From: Larus michahellis
Lineage: Eukaryota; Chordata; Aves; Charadriiformes; Laridae
DNA: 64,000 bases
Assembly: GCF_964199755.1 (NCBI RefSeq)
Contig: NC_133897.1
Coordinates: 74,562,080-74,626,079 of the forward strand
Reading direction: 5' to 3'
Below the pieces are notes generated by a model that was not told the origin of the DNA, made no database searches, and saw only the letters and a program-made list of their open reading frames with translations. Both the position numbers and the translations under genes were made by a program. Positions 62,539 to 64,000 of this stretch are shown piece by piece (the first letter of the stretch is position 1; each line of letters begins with the position of its first letter).

Positions 62539-64000
62539 CACCCTGCGCTTTGTTTTTATGAAGGATGGTAGGAGCAACCCACCCAAAAGCCTTTTATCTC
62601 AGGAGCTGATTTGAGCTGGAGAGAGGTACCTGTAATTAACTTGCATTCCAGAAGGACAAGTTAACTTACTTGGCTTTTCTTCATGCTGCATTTCAAAGGG
62701 AAATTAATTTTTGACAAATGAGAATGAGCACGTGCATTCTGCCGTGCTTGACCTGCAGTTATTTTCAGGCCTCACCGCTCAAGACACGGCTCTCAATTGT
62801 CTATTCGCCACGCTGGCAACTCATATCACTTCCACAGGAGCTGCTACGATGACCAAAAGGATGTTCCTCAAGCGGGGCTGCCCTGCACGTGACACCAAGT
62901 TCTCCTGCATACATACACTGGAGGTGGATGCAGGATCCACCATTTCCATCCTGCAGCAGCAGGAGGCGGAGCTGCCTCTGCACATGGAGAAGTTCAGGTG
63001 GAAACCCACACGGCCCATGAACGCAGCAGCACACAGAACCACCAACTTCATCAGAGGATAAAGCTGCTGAAGGCACCGAGATGCACAAATGAGGAAGCCT
63101 CTTTCTCGCTCCCTCCTTTCTTCTCCATGGGGATGGTGATGCTCAGAAGTGCCCCAATTTGGATTAGCCCATCTCTGCTCCCAGTGTGAGACACCCCAGA
63201 TGCACTTCATCTCGCTTACCTGAAAACATTTGCATGCGAGAGATTATCAGGGTCCCCTTTAAACTGAATAGACACCAAGCCATGTGATTAAATCTACTTC
63301 AGGATGAGATAAACCCTCTCCAGGCTCCAATGATTAGGTCTCCTTAGGTCTTCAAGGGCAGCTGAGATAAGTAGCTCAGCTGCAAATGACCATATCAAAG
63401 GCTCCTACGTTTTGAGGATGATGAATTCTACCCCACAGACTCTACACCTGCCACCTGAAACTTGGTGTGGCCACATACGCAGTTCATCCTGAACACTAAA
63501 ATACCTTAGAAACTCGTGGACTCCCCCCGGCCCATCAAGCCCGAAGCTGGTATTGGTACCATCAAAGCGTTGGTCCCAAGGGTTCAGCAAGTCAGAGCAG
63601 TCCCGGAGCCTGAGCCTCACAACCCACGTCTGAGCTGAATCCCCCCAGTCCTGCCACCTCCCCCTGCGCTCAGGCAGCCTCCAGGCTTTGGGATCAGACC
63701 TGACTCTAAAGTCCCATCAACCAAAACATGCACTGTGCCAGATGGCGGAAAAGCCAGACTCACGGGTAGCTCACAACTCTGTGCCTCCACCCTCCCACCG
63801 GTTTTCTTGGCAGCTTGGGGCTCGTAGCAGGGTGGAGTCCAGGGAGCTACAGAGAGCTTGCTTAGGAGCTCAGAGAAGCCGGCCTGAAGGCGTTCCTGGG
63901 TTGGGTTGCTCTTTCTTATACCAGGGTGGAGAAGAGGAATATGGGGGTCTGGACAGGAAAATTGGGCAGATGTTCTTAAGGGTCACAGAGACGGTGTTTA

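Larger units (their letters stand above)
58100..64000. other. Downstream intergenic region
   Basis: No coding gene is supported. The many short frames on both strands are stop-poor GC-richer DNA without domains. The stretch contains a short minus-strand CR1 end, a G-run near 59227-59237, a CpG-rich patch (about 61510-61880) and long A or T runs near 62288-62538. In other vertebrates the next gene beyond the NEDD9 3' end is the convergent SMIM13. I see no SMIM13 coding sequence here, but part of a long 3' UTR on the minus strand could be present; AATAAA hexamers on that strand occur at 59406-59411 and several times in 60228-60257. Confidence 0.6.

Noticed and set aside
62711..63210. 116-codon plus and 129-codon minus frames in downstream DNA
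   Set aside because: They overlap on opposite strands, have no domain and no transcript signals; treated as chance.
1..64000. CRISPR arrays, operons, prophage, tRNA or rRNA genes
   Set aside because: The window is vertebrate nuclear DNA with a spliced gene; no spaced identical repeats, operonic gene packing or tRNA/rRNA signatures were seen.

Overview
The window is vertebrate nuclear DNA, most likely from a bird. The only protein-coding gene I can establish is the plus-strand ortholog of NEDD9 (HEF1/CAS-L), a CAS-family focal-adhesion scaffold. Three things point to a bird or close sauropsid: 5'-truncated CR1 retrotransposons with the typical CR1 3' tail, few recent repeats, and a NEDD9 protein close to, but clearly different from, the mammalian one.

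Layout. Positions 1-16571 are upstream non-coding DNA with ancient repeat remnants, a 34-bp E-box palindrome and a long GGAGA microsatellite. A CR1 3' end (about 16572-17228) lies directly against a CpG-island promoter (about 17230-18450). Inside the island, exon 1 (17987-17998) encodes only the first four residues. Intron 1 (16.6 kb) holds an LTR-like repeat, a possible antisense small membrane-protein ORF and a perfect 102-bp inverted repeat close to exon 2. Exon 2 (34587-35027) carries the SH3 domain. Intron 2 (15.5 kb) contains MIR-like and CR1 remnants. Exons 3-7 (50562-55970) encode the rest of the substrate domain, the serine-rich helical bundle and the C-terminal CAS domain. The 3' UTR runs to about 58.1 kb. 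The last 6 kb is intergenic, with a short minus-strand CR1 end, several A/T homopolymers and a CpG-rich patch near 61.5-61.9 kb.

The seven coding exons join without frame shifts (all introns phase 0, all GT-AG) into an 826-residue protein; the human protein is 834. The gene looks intact and functional. The most unusual structure is the inverted repeat at 33495-34006: two 102-bp arms, identical over their whole length, around a 308-bp spacer rich in smaller palindromes. No bacterial, phage, CRISPR or toxin system is present. I found no tRNA or rRNA genes.
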